Of a stretch of 64,000 nt of DNA, positions 62,718 to 64,000 are shown one piece after another. The position numbers and the translations under genes are program-made. Below the pieces are notes generated by a model. It did no database searches. It had not been told where the DNA came from and saw only the letters and a program-made list of their open reading frames with translations. The stretch's first letter is position 1. Every line of letters begins with the position of its first letter. The DNA is taken from positions 39,236,908 through 39,300,907 of the forward strand of contig OX326959.1 in assembly GCA_946800325.1 (NCBI GenBank), read 5' to 3'. The DNA comes from Luzula sylvatica (Eukaryota > Streptophyta > Magnoliopsida > Poales > Juncaceae).

Positions 62718-64000
62718 TAATCAAATTGTATCAACTTTATATATTTGGCTGAGGAATACGTAATAATTAGAGAAAATTATTTCTTAAAGATGGAGAAATC
62801 TCACAAAATGGAATAAATAAATAAATAAATTTGCCATGTGTACTTCTATTTCATGAATCTGTAAAAATATGAAAATTACAAAATAGTCCTTATATTTATA
62901 TAATATCATTTTGGAGAAGTATATTCTGAAATGGCTAGAGAGTAAAGAGAAATGAGCCAACCTCTCGGTAATTCAAGGCGAGTTTATATAAAATAAACTA
63001 TAGTCTTTTCTTTTTATATTATAAATAAGTCATCTATGCAATTCAGCTAATATTCCAATAGTCCTTGCAAAATTGTAAAATTACAAACATAACCTTCTGC
63101 CCTTTTGAATTCTTTTTGTAGCTATGGAGAATGCTTAAAAGAGTTATATATAAGACTAAGGGGGTTGTTTGGGTGATGGAATTAGGAACTACATAAGAAG
63201 TTGAAAACTACAATCTTACCCACCACCCCCCACACACACAGTGAAAAGGAAAACATATCCAATATCTATCGAAAATGAATATTTTGTCGTTTTTAAAATA
63301 ATAATTATGTTCAATTTGTATATATTTCAAAAAGATTAAAGTGGTGTAATGGTAAATTGTGTGTTTTGGGAGTGAGAGGTTTTGAGTTCGAAATCCTCAA
63401 AGAACATATTTTGAATTTTTTTTTTTCATTTTCTTTCCTATACAATTCGGCCTCCCTATAAATTTATAATTATATCTTATCTTCTTAAGTTAATATTGCC
63501 ATCTCAAGTGATTATATTAAAAAAATAATAATATCCCTCGCAATTAGACAAATAATGAAGAATGAACCTAGCGTATCTGATTTTATAGGAGTTTATTTGA
63601 TATCTCCATTAACCAAAAATATAAAAAATACAATCTTTTGTCATCACAGTTGACCGTATGTCAACTATGATAATTTTGTGCTGATCGTCTCATTATCGCT
63701 TTTTTATTTGTACACAAGTTATGAATCTCGCAACATATTTGTGTCAATCCTTTTGTAAGACTAAAACAGTACATCCACCGACTAAGCAACAAGAAATAGA
63801 ACAAATATTTTTCCGTGAAACATCATTCTTTTTACGTGACTTGAGAATCCTATTTGCATGAGTGTCCCCTATAACAGTGAAAATTTGTTATCTTTGTTTG
63901 AAAACAATTCCCTCTAAGAAAATACTGATATTTTCTTAATTTTACACTTTGCCATATAACAGTGAAAATTTGTTATCTGGGAACTACTGTTTTTCCTTTT
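62718..64000. other. Intergenic end of window
   Basis: AT-rich. 63350-63402 contains a tRNA-like stretch (A-box-like TGGTGTAATGGTAAA and B-box-like GAGTTCGAAATCC) that may be a tRNA pseudogene or SINE. A repeat, ATAACAGTGAAAATTTGTTATCT, occurs near 63872 and 63956. No gene recognised. Confidence 0.45.

Noticed and set aside
63350..63402. Candidate functional tRNA
   Set aside because: A- and B-box-like words exist, but no acceptor or anticodon stem could be formed; at most a pseudogene or SINE fragment.

Overview
This is a 64 kb window of a land-plant nuclear genome, almost certainly a eudicot. The genes are rich in short introns with GT..AG borders, the introns and intergenic DNA are AT-rich, and the products are plant families: AAE14, a CHUP1-like protein, a DCD-domain protein and a CC-NB-ARC resistance protein. 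There is no operon structure and nothing prokaryotic.

Left gene block (0.3-7.5 kb): N-acetylglucosamine kinase (+) converges on an AAE14-like o-succinylbenzoyl-CoA ligase of phylloquinone synthesis (-), followed by ribosomal stalk protein P0 (-), which has a palindromic site II element upstream. From memory, the AAE14 and GlcNAc kinase genes are also near neighbours in Arabidopsis (At1g30520, At1g30540), which would make this conserved microsynteny.

Transposon block (8.5-20.8 kb): a decayed Ty1-copia element (8526-16406, two about 245-bp LTRs) was later hit by a MULE-type hairpin MITE (9-bp duplication), a non-autonomous Helitron and a hAT MITE. Next comes a 1.5-kb solo LTR with a perfect 5-bp target duplication and an internal array of about 18 copies of a 14-bp palindrome, and then another hAT MITE.

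Central gene block (21-49 kb): a CHUP1/IPGA1-like coiled-coil protein (+), a tRNA-Arg(CCG) gene (+), a myotubularin-type phosphoinositide 3-phosphatase (+), a large multi-pass membrane calcineurin-like phosphoesterase (-), the peroxisomal AAA ATPase PEX1 (+) and a DCD-domain protein (-). These look intact. Exon phases were checked by hand and close for GNK, AAE14, P0, the CHUP1-like gene, the myotubularin, the phosphoesterase and the DCD gene. PEX1 splice sites were only partly checked.

Right block (49-64 kb): repeat-rich DNA holding a second palindrome array, a hAT-like element inserted in a minisatellite, SINE-like tRNA-derived repeats and short MITEs. It also holds one truncated NLR gene (CC plus most of NB-ARC, no leucine-rich repeats).

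The most unusual signals are two sequence architectures in transposons. One is a long series of mini-hairpins in the Copia element whose stem sequences differ but remain complementary around a CNGAA loop. The other is arrays of TCCGTYNNRACGGA palindromes at two distant loci whose inner pair has changed together (T/A to C/G).
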